From: a virus
Virus record (IMG/VR): IMGVR_UViG_3300044825_001871
Location: 62,001-126,000 of that record
DNA: 64,000 nucleotides
Direction: 5' to 3' (one strand)
The position numbers and the translations under genes were made by a program. The notes under the pieces are model-generated. The model did not search any database, was not told where the DNA came from, and worked only from the letters and a program-made list of their open reading frames with translations. The stretch's first letter is position 1. Each line of letters starts with the position of its first letter. Of this stretch, positions 1-8,004 are shown one piece after another.

Positions 1-2
1 AG

Positions 3-620
3 CAAGAACCAGCTCCATCTTCATATCCTCCAGTTCAGGACACTCCAGTTGGTCCAACTGGACCAACTGGACCAACTGGACCAACCGAGACTAGTGGACC
101 AATTACACCAACTGGAAGTGTTGAACCATTGCCTACTAAAAATGAAACCGCTGCAGGAGGAGGGTCTTGTAAACCGGGAATGGAATATCTTAATACATCA
201 ACAACTATTGGGTCATACAGATATCAAAGTAACATTTACGCAGGAGAAACAACAGCATTCTCTATTCCTCTACAAACTGTTAAGGGCAAAACTTGGGCTC
301 AAATTGCAGACAAGAGTGGCAAAAAAGCAGCAAATAAAGCATTTAAAAATTGTGGTATAAAACCAACCACTACCGACAAATCAACTTCTTTACAGCAACA
401 AGCGATTAATTTTAAAACAACTAAAAAGCAGAAAAATGAATTGCCATTAAAAGGTGCTCCTGGTGCTGCTGGTGCTGTTAGAAAACAATTAGAACAAGAT
501 AAAATTATTAAACCACAAAAAACAAGAGGACCAGGAGGATTGCTATCAATTACTCCAACGACAATAAATAATGTTCCTGCAGGTAAAGGCAAGAAAAATA
601 CAAATAAAAATAGAAGATAA
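3..620 (+). CDS. Virion structural protein, C-terminal part (5' end outside window), collagen-like tract
   Basis: The reading frame is open from the first bases and ends at TAA 618-620, so only the last ~205 residues are visible. They start with a Pro-rich stretch holding four Gly-Pro-Thr triplets (collagen-like G-X-Y), then a small domain with Y/N/T-rich strands, then a basic Lys/Asn-rich tail. Collagen-like tracts are common in phage tail fibres and baseplate decorations. Directly downstream lie other tail and neck genes, so a virion role is inferred. An ATG at 129 would give a shorter protein, but the frame is open upstream and I see no Shine-Dalgarno there. No family recognised. Confidence 0.65.
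   Translation, partial: QEPAPSSYPPVQDTPVGPTGPTGPTGPTETSGPITPTGSVEPLPTKNETAAGGGSCKPGMEYLNTSTTIGSYRYQSNIYAGETTAFSIPLQTVKGKTWAQIADKSGKKAANKAFKNCGIKPTTTDKSTSLQQQAINFKTTKKQKNELPLKGAPGAAGAVRKQLEQDKIIKPQKTRGPGGLLSITPTTINNVPAGKGKKNTNKNRR
54..86 (+). repeat. 9-bp tandem repeat encoding Gly-Pro-Thr
   Basis: Three exact copies of CCAACTGGA (54-80) plus a partial fourth. The period is a multiple of three, so copy-number change keeps frame. It encodes the collagen-like tract of the structural protein. Confidence 0.85.
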
Positions 621-629
621 AACGTTATT

Positions 630-637
630 AATAAATA
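630..637 (+). promoter_or_regulatory. Late promoter box AATAAATA
   Basis: Matches the T4-type late -10 motif recognised by gp55-RNA polymerase. It lies in the intergenic gap 39 nt before the 833-aa structural gene. Confidence 0.55.
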
Positions 638-675
638 TATTATATTGGATCCAATCAGAAAGGTAAAAAAATAAA

Positions 676-3177
676 ATGAAAATAATAGATCCTTTGGCTC
701 AATCTTTTTATGTTGAACCGGAAAGTGGCATTTTTGCCACTTCCGTTGATTTATATTTTTATTCAAGAGATCCAGAACTTCCAGTAACTATTCAGTTAAG
801 ACCCATGCAATTGGGTCTTCCAACTAGTGAGGTTTATCCATTTAGTGAAGTGGTAATTGACCCAAAGGATATTCAAATTTCCGAAGATGCATCTTTACCA
901 ACTAGAGTTACTTTTGAATCTCCAGTCTATCTTGCAGGAAAACAGTTTCATGCATTAGCAATTTTATCAAACTCTAGCGTTTATAACGTATGGATTTCAA
1001 GATTAACTGAGATTGATGTCAGTACTACTGCTCTCGCAGAGCAAGAGCAAGTTTTAGTTTCTAAACAACCATTAAGTGGTTCATTATTTAAGTCGCAAAA
1101 TGGATCTACCTGGACTCCGAGCCAATTTGAAGATTTAAAATTTAAGTTAAACAGAGCAAACTTTGTAGGAAGTGGAAATATAAACTTTTATAATCCAAAT
1201 TTAAGTCTGGGTAACAATCAAGTAGCTACATTAGTAAGAGACTCCTTAGAGGTAACTTCTAAAAAAGTTAAAGTTGGAATTGGAACTACAATTGCAACAT
1301 CAAATCTTCCCACTTTGGGAAATACAATCATCCAACAAAATAGCAATGCTACAGGCAATTTTGTTGGATATGCGGGATCTGCATTCGGAACTCTAGGAAT
1401 TATTAATGCGGGAATTGGATATACGCCTTCTTCAGGATCTTTTGTATTTAATAATGTTGTACTGAATACAATAACTGGAGATGGTAGAGATGCAAGAGCA
1501 AATATTACTATAACAAATGGAGTTGCAGTAGCTGCAACAATCTCAAATGGTGGAACTGGATACTCCACAGGAGACGTATTGGGAATATCAACGATCGGTG
1601 CACAAAATCTTGGTAGAAACTTAAGACTGTCTGTTTCAGAAGTTTCTGGAGTAAATCAACTAATTATAGATCAAGTTCAAGGAGAATATATTACTGGTGT
1701 CGGAAACACTGTAAGATATGTGAATAATGCAGGAGTTTCTACAGATTTAAATGGCACTGGCGGAAATGTTATCATTCCTATTGGAGGAATAGAAACAATA
1801 TCTGATGGATTGCATATCAAGGTTTACCACAAAAATCATGGAATGAATTCTTCCCAGAATTTGGTAACAATAAGTAATGCAATATCCGATTTGAAACCAA
1901 CTAAACTTTTTAGTAATTATTCATCAACTTCAACTGACAGTATTCCCGTAGAAAGTATTTCTATCGCTAACTTTGATACTTTTGAGAATGTTTCTGTTGC
2001 ATCTACAAATCCAGGATACATTAGAATTGACAATGAAATTATTTCTTATACTGGAGTAAATACTTCAGTATCACCACCTCTTTTAACTGGTATAACCAGA
2101 TCTATCGATCAAACAAAGTCATTTAGTTATAGTGCAGGGACATTAGTATACAAATATGAACTTGCCTCTGTTTCTCTACGTCGTATTAATAGGACGCATA
2201 ATTTAGCAGACGCAACTGTTTCGGAACCATATGATCTTGATTATTATCATGTTAAGTTAGATATGAGTGATCAAAGTTCTACAATGACAAATAGGACTCT
2301 ATCGACTGGATATCCAAAGTTATTCATAAATCAAACAAAATCAACTGGCGGTTCGGAAATAAATGCAACCCAGAATATACCTTTTGAAATTGTTAAACCA
2401 GTAGTACAAACAATGTCTTTGAGAGGAACTAATATCAATGCGGCACTAAGAACTGTTAGTGGAAGCAGCGTTGATGGAAATGAAATTCCATTTATCGACC
2501 AGGGATTCGAACAGATCAACTTAAATGCTACAAATTATTTAAGTACCCCAAGAGTTGTTGCATCAAAGGTAAATGAAAATTCAAAAACAACGAATTTGCC
2601 TGCCAACAAATCTCTTACTTTAAACTTAAATCTTTCAACAACAAATGCATACGTATCTCCAGTAATTGACTTGGATAGAGTTGGAATGATTTTCACTTCC
2701 AACAGAGTAAATAATGCAATATCTAATTATGCCACTGATGATAGAGTATCAACTTTAAAAGATGATCCCTCATCTTTTGTCTATGCAACAAAGCCAATTT
2801 CATTAGAAACCCCAGCATCATCTATAAAAGTAATACTAAGTGCATATATTAACACTTATAGTGATATTAGGTGTTTATACGCAATAACTGATGACCCTAA
2901 TTCAGATTTAATCTACTATCCTTTCCCAGGATATACCAATTTAACTTCCAGTGGAGATATAATAAGTTTGTCTGATAGTAATGGATTGCCAGACAAAATG
3001 GTTTCTAAAACTGATTTAATTGGATTTGATAGTGATGTTCTTGACTTTAGGGAGTATGAATTCACTATCGATAATCTGCCAGCATTTAGATATTTTGGCA
3101 TCAAGCTTGTTGGAACCTCAACAAATCAAGCATATCCACCAAGATATAAAGATTTGAGAATTATAGCATTGGCATAA
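676..3177 (+). CDS. Large tail/baseplate virion structural protein (833 aa)
   Basis: The N-terminus (DPLAQSFYV, then a strand-rich region with RPMQLG and PFSEV) is a signature I associate with baseplate/tail structural proteins of T4-like cyanophages. Residues ~225-310 carry two Gly-Tyr repeats (NAGIGYTP and NGGTGYST types) of the kind also found in gp14 downstream. Around residue 450 a segment with IDNEIISYTG and ITRS resembles the module at the end of gp15. No catalytic motif is seen. A late promoter box lies just upstream and the neck genes follow, so assembly into the tail or baseplate is inferred. The exact T4 equivalent cannot be named from the sequence alone. Confidence 0.75.
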   Translation: MKIIDPLAQSFYVEPESGIFATSVDLYFYSRDPELPVTIQLRPMQLGLPTSEVYPFSEVVIDPKDIQISEDASLPTRVTFESPVYLAGKQFHALAILSNSSVYNVWISRLTEIDVSTTALAEQEQVLVSKQPLSGSLFKSQNGSTWTPSQFEDLKFKLNRANFVGSGNINFYNPNLSLGNNQVATLVRDSLEVTSKKVKVGIGTTIATSNLPTLGNTIIQQNSNATGNFVGYAGSAFGTLGIINAGIGYTPSSGSFVFNNVVLNTITGDGRDARANITITNGVAVAATISNGGTGYSTGDVLGISTIGAQNLGRNLRLSVSEVSGVNQLIIDQVQGEYITGVGNTVRYVNNAGVSTDLNGTGGNVIIPIGGIETISDGLHIKVYHKNHGMNSSQNLVTISNAISDLKPTKLFSNYSSTSTDSIPVESISIANFDTFENVSVASTNPGYIRIDNEIISYTGVNTSVSPPLLTGITRSIDQTKSFSYSAGTLVYKYELASVSLRRINRTHNLADATVSEPYDLDYYHVKLDMSDQSSTMTNRTLSTGYPKLFINQTKSTGGSEINATQNIPFEIVKPVVQTMSLRGTNINAALRTVSGSSVDGNEIPFIDQGFEQINLNATNYLSTPRVVASKVNENSKTTNLPANKSLTLNLNLSTTNAYVSPVIDLDRVGMIFTSNRVNNAISNYATDDRVSTLKDDPSSFVYATKPISLETPASSIKVILSAYINTYSDIRCLYAITDDPNSDLIYYPFPGYTNLTSSGDIISLSDSNGLPDKMVSKTDLIGFDSDVLDFREYEFTIDNLPAFRYFGIKLVGTSTNQAYPPRYKDLRIIALA

Positions 3178-3183
3178 TAAATT

Positions 3184-3411
3184 ATGAAATATTCTAAAGT
3201 TAACGGTCACTCCAATTTAATTAGAGATGAAGAAACTAAAGCAATTATTAACACAAACATGACAGATTACAATAACTATATTATGCAAAAAAGAATAAAA
3301 GAAAAAGAAAATCAAAAATTACAGAATCTTGAGAAAGATTTTGTTAACATGAAAGAAGATTTAAATGAAATCAAATCTTTACTCAGGAGTTTAATTGATG
3401 GACCCAAATAA
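3184..3411 (+). CDS. Small coiled-coil protein, unknown function
   Basis: 75 residues, Lys/Glu-rich. The second half has heptad-like spacing of Leu/Ile/Met suggesting a coiled coil. It starts 7 nt after the large structural gene and overlaps the next small gene by 14 nt, so it belongs to the same structural operon. It may be a minor virion or chaperone component; no family recognised. Confidence 0.6.
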   Translation: MKYSKVNGHSNLIRDEETKAIINTNMTDYNNYIMQKRIKEKENQKLQNLEKDFVNMKEDLNEIKSLLRSLIDGPK

Positions 3412-3580
3412 TATAGAACTTGACAATTTAAGCAAAAGTTTTGAATACTTTAAAGTTTCATCAGAGATAGATAGTATAGATGATATCGTCCAATTAAAAA
3501 ATATTGCAAAATGTTATTATAAATTATACTTAAAACAACAAGAAGTAATTTCAAATTTAGGTGTTTTAAATGGCAGATAA
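3398..3580 (+). CDS. Small acidic helical protein, unknown function
   Basis: 60 residues. ATG 3398 is preferred over an in-frame TTG at 3395 because AGGAG lies 9 nt upstream of the ATG. Mostly helical, with an acidic N-terminal half. It overlaps both neighbours by a few nt, implying translational coupling. No family recognised. Confidence 0.6.
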   Translation: MDPNNIELDNLSKSFEYFKVSSEIDSIDDIVQLKNIAKCYYKLYLKQQEVISNLGVLNGR

Positions 3581-3956
3581 AAGAATAACTTTTGATGTAA
3601 CTTCAGGAACTCCAAGTTTTGTCAATTTAACTATTAACACTGGTGCCACATTTACTGCAAACTTTGCAGTAGTGAATACATCAAATTCTGCTTTTAATTT
3701 CTCTGGATGGACGGGATCATCTCAAATAGCAAAAAGTGTTTCTATTGGTTCTAGTTCATATGCTGCAGAAACATTTAATGTTGGATTTACTAGTGCTGCA
3801 GGTGGAAAATTTAATATATCTTTAGGATCAACCCAAACAAGGTCTTTAAAAGAAGGAAGATATGTTTATGATGTTCTTGTGAGTTCAGGTTCTACTGTAT
3901 ATAGAATTGTTGAAGGAAATATTTTAGTAAAACCTGGAATTTCCTCCGCACCATAA
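3570..3956 (+). CDS. Small beta-rich virion protein
   Basis: 128 residues, almost all beta-type sequence. It starts with ITFDVTSGTPSFVNLTI and has alternating hydrophobics and Ser/Thr/Gly runs. The segment LKEGRYVYDVLV resembles Ig-like/BppU-type phage structural domains. It overlaps the previous gene by 11 nt and precedes gp13, so it is probably a baseplate or neck accessory protein. The family assignment is an inference. Confidence 0.65.
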   Translation: MADKRITFDVTSGTPSFVNLTINTGATFTANFAVVNTSNSAFNFSGWTGSSQIAKSVSIGSSSYAAETFNVGFTSAAGGKFNISLGSTQTRSLKEGRYVYDVLVSSGSTVYRIVEGNILVKPGISSAP

Positions 3957-3959
3957 ATA
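3952..3959 (+). promoter_or_regulatory. Late promoter box CATAAATA
   Basis: T4-type late -10 box overlapping the stop of the previous gene, 19 nt before the gp13 ATG; GAGAGG between them can serve as ribosome binding site. Confidence 0.55.
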
Positions 3960-3978
3960 TTCTGAGAGGTATCAATAA

Positions 3979-4830
3979 ATGGCGCAACCATCTACTAGAC
4001 AAGAGTTAATAGATTACTGCAAAAGAAAACTGGGAGCGCCAGTTTTGGAAATTAATGTTGCAGATGAGCAGATTGAAGATCTTGTAGATGACGCAGTTCA
4101 GTTTTTCCAAGAAAGACATTTTGATGGCGTTTATCCAACATTTTATAAGTATAAGATAACGGCAGCAGATATTGCTCGGGGAAGAGCAAAGGGACTTGAT
4201 GCAACCAGTAATGTTGGCATCGTAACAACAACTGTCAATACAAATATCGTAGGTACTGCAGTAACTTTTACTTACAACGAAAATAGTAATTATTTACAAG
4301 TTCCTCCAAATGTAATTGGAATTAACAAAGTTTTTAGTTTTGATAGCTCAAACACAATTACTCACAATATGTTTAGTGTGAAATATCAGTTATTTCTAAA
4401 TGATGTTTATTATTGGGGAACAACGGAACTTCTAAGTTACGCTATGGTTAAAACATATTTGGAAGACTTAGATTTTCTATTAAATACTCAGAAACAAATT
4501 CGTTTCAACAAAAGACAAGATAGGTTATATCTAGACATCGATTGGGGAACTGTTAGCGAAAATAATTACTTTATTATTGACTGCTATTCAACATTGGACC
4601 CAAATGATTATTCAAGGGTTTGGAATGATTCTTTCATTAAACCGTATCTAACCTCATTAATTAAGAGGCAGTGGGGGCAAAATATGATGAAGTTTACTGG
4701 CGTAAAACTTCCAGGCGGAGTTGAGCTGAATGGAAGACAAATGTATGATGACGCGCAGAAAGAAATTGATATTTTGATGGAAAAAATGTCTAATACTTAT
4801 GAACTTCCACCTCTAGATATGATCGGATAA
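3979..4830 (+). CDS. gp13: Neck protein gp13 (head completion)
   Basis: 283 residues (T4 gp13: 309). The N-terminal region has the family pattern: a helical start (RQELIDYCKRKLG), ADEQIEDLVDDAV and FFQERHFDG. The end is helical (DDAQKEIDILMEKM). In T4, gp13 with gp14 forms the neck that closes the filled head and receives the tail. The order 13-14-15-16-17 that follows confirms the call. One nt separates its stop from gp14, so the two are co-translated. Confidence 0.9.
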   Translation: MAQPSTRQELIDYCKRKLGAPVLEINVADEQIEDLVDDAVQFFQERHFDGVYPTFYKYKITAADIARGRAKGLDATSNVGIVTTTVNTNIVGTAVTFTYNENSNYLQVPPNVIGINKVFSFDSSNTITHNMFSVKYQLFLNDVYYWGTTELLSYAMVKTYLEDLDFLLNTQKQIRFNKRQDRLYLDIDWGTVSENNYFIIDCYSTLDPNDYSRVWNDSFIKPYLTSLIKRQWGQNMMKFTGVKLPGGVELNGRQMYDDAQKEIDILMEKMSNTYELPPLDMIG

Positions 4831-4831
4831 A

Positions 4832-6208
4832 ATGTTAAATCCATTCTTTCTACAAGGTTCTTCTTCAGAACAAGGTCTAATACAAGATCTGATAAACGAA
4901 CAGATCAGAATGTATGGTGTTGAAATATATTATATTCCAAGAAAGTATATTACAGAAAAGACTGTAATAAAAGAGGTTATACAATCAAGATTTGACAATG
5001 CTTATCCTTTAGAAGCATATGTCAACAGTTATGATGGATATGGTGGAACAGGAACTATTTTATCAAAATTTGGTATTCAGGATCTTGATGATTTAACTTT
5101 AATAATTTCTAGAGAGAGATTTGAAACTTATATCAGCCCTCTTATAAAAAACTTAACTGATATAAAATTATCTACAAGACCTAAAGAGGGAGATTTAATT
5201 TATTTCCCATTGGGAGATAGGTTATTTGAGATCAAATATGTAGAGCACGAACAACCATTCTATCAACTTCAAAAAAATTATGTTTATGAATTACGATGCG
5301 AACTCTTCAGATATGAAGATGAGGTTGTTGATACTAGTATTGAAGAAATAGACGATAATATTCAAAATCAAGGTTATATTCAAACATTAACTGTAGTCGG
5401 AACAGCAATTACCGCAACAGCATTTACAAATATTGTAAATGGTGGTGTTAGATTCATTAGAGTATCTAATAGAGGAGGTGGATTTAATACAGCACCGAAG
5501 GTGGCAATTTCTTCTGCTCCATCTGGCGGATATACTGCAGTTGGTGTTGCAACGATGATCGACAACTTGATTGATTGTAATGGAACATCATCATTAAAAG
5601 TTCAAGGCGTTGAAGTAGTTAATTCTGGTTACGGTTATACAGTTGCTCCCGCTATTGCTTTTATTGGAGGTGGTGGAAGTGGTGTTGCGGCAACAGCAAT
5701 AATAGGTGATGGTATTGTTGGAATAGTTACAATAACAAACGGCGGTTCTGGTTATTCAGCATCACCAACAGTAACGTTTAGTGGTCCAGGGATAGGAACT
5801 ACTGCAGTTGGTTATGCTGTAGTTAGTGCTGCGGGCACAATTACTCAAATAAGACTAAGAGACGCGGGTATAGGATATACGACAGCACCAACTATTACCA
5901 TAGCAAGTCCAGGTTCAAGTGGATCCGGATCATTTAAGTACAATGAAATTGTGACAGGATCAGTTTCTGGAACAACTGCAAGAGTAAATTCTTGGGATTC
6001 AGATAATAATAAACTTGAAGTTTTTATTGTCAGTGGATCTTTTGCGTCAGGAGAAACTATTACGGGATCTACAAGCGGAGCATCATACAAATTAAGAACA
6101 CTAAAATCAGATAATTTAGTTGATCCTTATTCTCAAAATGACGTTATAGAGGAAGAGGCAGATAAAGTTATTGATTTTAGCGAATCAAATCCTTTTGGCA
6201 CATTGTGA
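4832..6208 (+). CDS. gp14: Neck protein gp14 with a large Gly-Tyr repeat insertion
   Basis: 458 residues against ~256 in T4. The first ~185 residues are gp14-like (ILSKFGIQDLDDLTLIISRERF and FYQLQKNYVYELRCELFRYEDE). Residues ~185-370 hold four diverged ~28-residue repeats with the core GxGYxxAPxI and Gly/Ala runs. A further segment (EIVTGSVSGTTARVNSW) and the gp14 C-terminus (IEEEADKVIDFSESNPFG) follow. The insertion may form a surface-exposed beta domain on the neck (inference). The T4 role is neck formation together with gp13. Confidence 0.88.
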   Translation: MLNPFFLQGSSSEQGLIQDLINEQIRMYGVEIYYIPRKYITEKTVIKEVIQSRFDNAYPLEAYVNSYDGYGGTGTILSKFGIQDLDDLTLIISRERFETYISPLIKNLTDIKLSTRPKEGDLIYFPLGDRLFEIKYVEHEQPFYQLQKNYVYELRCELFRYEDEVVDTSIEEIDDNIQNQGYIQTLTVVGTAITATAFTNIVNGGVRFIRVSNRGGGFNTAPKVAISSAPSGGYTAVGVATMIDNLIDCNGTSSLKVQGVEVVNSGYGYTVAPAIAFIGGGGSGVAATAIIGDGIVGIVTITNGGSGYSASPTVTFSGPGIGTTAVGYAVVSAAGTITQIRLRDAGIGYTTAPTITIASPGSSGSGSFKYNEIVTGSVSGTTARVNSWDSDNNKLEVFIVSGSFASGETITGSTSGASYKLRTLKSDNLVDPYSQNDVIEEEADKVIDFSESNPFGTL

Positions 6209-6212
6209 CTTA

Positions 6213-6220
6213 AATAAATA
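6213..6220 (+). promoter_or_regulatory. Late promoter box AATAAATA
   Basis: Late -10 motif in the 35-nt gap between gp14 and gp15, 23 nt upstream of the gp15 ATG. Confidence 0.6.
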
Positions 6221-6243
6221 TTATATAAAATTTAAATAATAAA

Positions 6244-7245
6244 ATGTTTGAATATTTCTACAACGAAATTTTTAGAAAGACAATTGTGTCTTTTGGATCT
6301 TTATTTAATGATATTACTATAAAGCATAAAGACAGTTCTGGTTCTAATGTTAGTGTAATAAAAGTTCCTTTGGCGTATGGTCCAACTCAAAAATTTCTAG
6401 CTAGATTAGAACAATCCCCAGATTTAAATAAACCAGTTCAAATAACATTACCAAGAATGTCTTTTGAACTGGTTGGCATATCTTATGATGGTTCTAGAAA
6501 ATCTTCAACAGTTCAAACATTTCTATCTCCATCTGTTTCTGATGGAACTCAACAAAGAAAAACATATCTTCCGGTACCATACAATCTTGATTTTGAACTA
6601 AGCATATTCACAAAGTTGAATGATGATATGCTTCAAATCATCGAACAAATCTTACCATATTTTCAACCAGCATATAATATTACAATTGATTTAATCACAG
6701 AAATAGGCGAAAAGAGAGATGTACCAGTTATTTTAAACAGCATATCTATGAGCGATGATTATGAAGGTGATTTTTCACAAAGAAGGTCTTTGATTTATAC
6801 GTTAAGATTTACTGCAAAAACATATCTTTTTGGTCCATCTTCTTCTGTTTCTACCGATATTATCAAAAAAGTTTCTATTGGACTTATTTCTGGAGATTCT
6901 ACTTCAACTCCAACAAGAGAAGTTGTCTACTCAATAGAACCAAGAGCTACTAAAAATTATACCGGCAATATTACTACAAATCTATCCAAGAATATATCTA
7001 ATATAGATACTCTTGTTGAAGTTAATGATGCTTCATCTATTGCAGTCAATACTTACATTTATATAGATGAAGAAGAAATGTATGTTGATAAAAAAGCAGA
7101 TAATGTACTTACTGTTACAAGAGGTGCAGACAATACAAAAGCATCTTCCCATGTTTTAGGATCTGCAGTTTATAGAATAACTGCTGAGGATAATGCTTTG
7201 ATTAAAACTGGAGATGACTTTGGATTTAGCGAGAATATCTTATGA
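6244..7245 (+). CDS. gp15: Tail completion / sheath terminator protein gp15, C-terminally extended
   Basis: 333 residues (T4: 272). The start MFEYFYN and the block LNDDMLQIIEQILPYFQPA are close to T4 gp15, which caps the tail tube and sheath and joins the tail to the neck. The last ~90 residues are an extra module (IYIDEEEMYVDKK, LTVTRGADNTKASSH) absent from T4 gp15 and similar in style to a segment of the 833-aa protein upstream. The stop overlaps gp16 by 4 nt. Confidence 0.92.
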   Translation: MFEYFYNEIFRKTIVSFGSLFNDITIKHKDSSGSNVSVIKVPLAYGPTQKFLARLEQSPDLNKPVQITLPRMSFELVGISYDGSRKSSTVQTFLSPSVSDGTQQRKTYLPVPYNLDFELSIFTKLNDDMLQIIEQILPYFQPAYNITIDLITEIGEKRDVPVILNSISMSDDYEGDFSQRRSLIYTLRFTAKTYLFGPSSSVSTDIIKKVSIGLISGDSTSTPTREVVYSIEPRATKNYTGNITTNLSKNISNIDTLVEVNDASSIAVNTYIYIDEEEMYVDKKADNVLTVTRGADNTKASSHVLGSAVYRITAEDNALIKTGDDFGFSENIL

Positions 7246-7673
7246 AAATGACAAAGAAATTTGACGAGATTAATAAAACTTTCAATGTTGATGCGGAAAT
7301 AGTTCCCGTAGAAACCGAAAAAATTTCTACCGAAATTGAAAAGATATCTTCTGTTGCAGATGATGTTAAAAAAGATTATGAGTATACAAGAGGAAATCTT
7401 TATTCAATTATAGAAAAAGGACAAGAAGCAATTAATGGAATTTTAGAACTAGCTCAAGAAAGTGAGATGCCTAGAGCATATGAAGTTGCAGGACAACTGA
7501 TTAAAAATGTTGCAGATGCAACTGATAAATTGATGGATTTGCAGAAGAAACTAAAGGATATAGAAGAGGAAAAAGTTGGCAAGAGTCCCACAACTGTCAA
7601 TAATGCTTTGTTTGTTGGGTCTACCGCAGAATTGGCTAAACTTTTAAAAAACAATGAACTAGACAAACAATGA
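7242..7673 (+). CDS. gp16: Terminase small subunit gp16
   Basis: 143 residues (T4: 164). The central helical block (EYTRGNLYSIIEKGQEAING, then LAQESEMPRAYEVAGQLI) is the conserved core of gp16, which forms an oligomer that recognises DNA and regulates gp17. An acidic, coiled-coil-like N-terminus precedes it. Unlike in T4, gp16 and gp17 are separated here by three other genes. The stop overlaps the next ATG by 4 nt. Confidence 0.88.
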   Translation: MKMTKKFDEINKTFNVDAEIVPVETEKISTEIEKISSVADDVKKDYEYTRGNLYSIIEKGQEAINGILELAQESEMPRAYEVAGQLIKNVADATDKLMDLQKKLKDIEEEKVGKSPTTVNNALFVGSTAELAKLLKNNELDKQ

Positions 7674-7852
7674 ACTCAGAACTCCAAGAATTCTTTTCGT
7701 TAATTGGCAAAGCAAAAAAGGAAAAGGACGATGAGTTTAAATCTCTTGTCGGCGAAATTAATATTGATTCTAGATTTCTAAGACTCCTGGCATATCCAAA
7801 TTCTTCAAACACAACAATATTTAAAGTTATTATTACTACAATTAAATCATGA
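7670..7852 (+). CDS. Small protein, unknown function
   Basis: 60 residues beginning MNSELQEFFSLIGKAKKEKDDE. ATG overlaps the gp16 stop (ATGA) and its own stop overlaps the next gene, so it is part of a coupled chain. I recall similar FFSLIGxAKKEK starts on larger cyanophage virion proteins; here only the short form is present. Function unknown. Confidence 0.6.
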   Translation: MNSELQEFFSLIGKAKKEKDDEFKSLVGEINIDSRFLRLLAYPNSSNTTIFKVIITTIKS

Positions 7853-8004
7853 AAACATTTAAACAGTTTCAAGAAGATTGGAGTAATAAATATAAAAAGA
7901 GTATTGACTGCTCAGATCCAAAAGGATTTTCTCAACGGGCACATTGTGCGGGGAGAAGAAAAAGAGCAAAAGGTGAGAAGACTAAATCAAAACCAGTTGA
8001 GTGA
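7849..8004 (+). CDS. Small basic protein with capsid-targeting-like N-terminus
   Basis: 51 residues, below the usual gene-finder limit, with ATG at 7849 and TGA at 8002-8004. It begins MKTFKQFQEDW, resembling the capsid-targeting sequence of T4 internal head proteins (MKTYQEF type). IDCSDPKGFSQRAHCAGRR and a strongly basic tail follow. This Cys-containing motif recurs, to my recollection, at the ends of cyanophage virion proteins. It overlaps both neighbours (ATGA and TGATG), which supports translation. It may be packaged in the head with DNA (inference). Confidence 0.65.
   Translation: MKTFKQFQEDWSNKYKKSIDCSDPKGFSQRAHCAGRRKRAKGEKTKSKPVE

Noticed and set aside
54-86. CRISPR-like repeat
   Set aside because: Unit is 9 bp with no spacers; coding tandem repeat. 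No CRISPR array, IS element or transposase was seen in the window.
49-360. Plus-strand frame with Leu-Asp-Gln repeats
   Set aside because: A shifted reading of the 9-bp repeat; the other frame is open from the window start and continues to a longer, coherent protein.
299-766. 155-codon minus-strand frame at the left end
   Set aside because: Crosses two plus-strand genes and a late promoter; hydrophobicity is the complement of Lys/Asn-rich codons.
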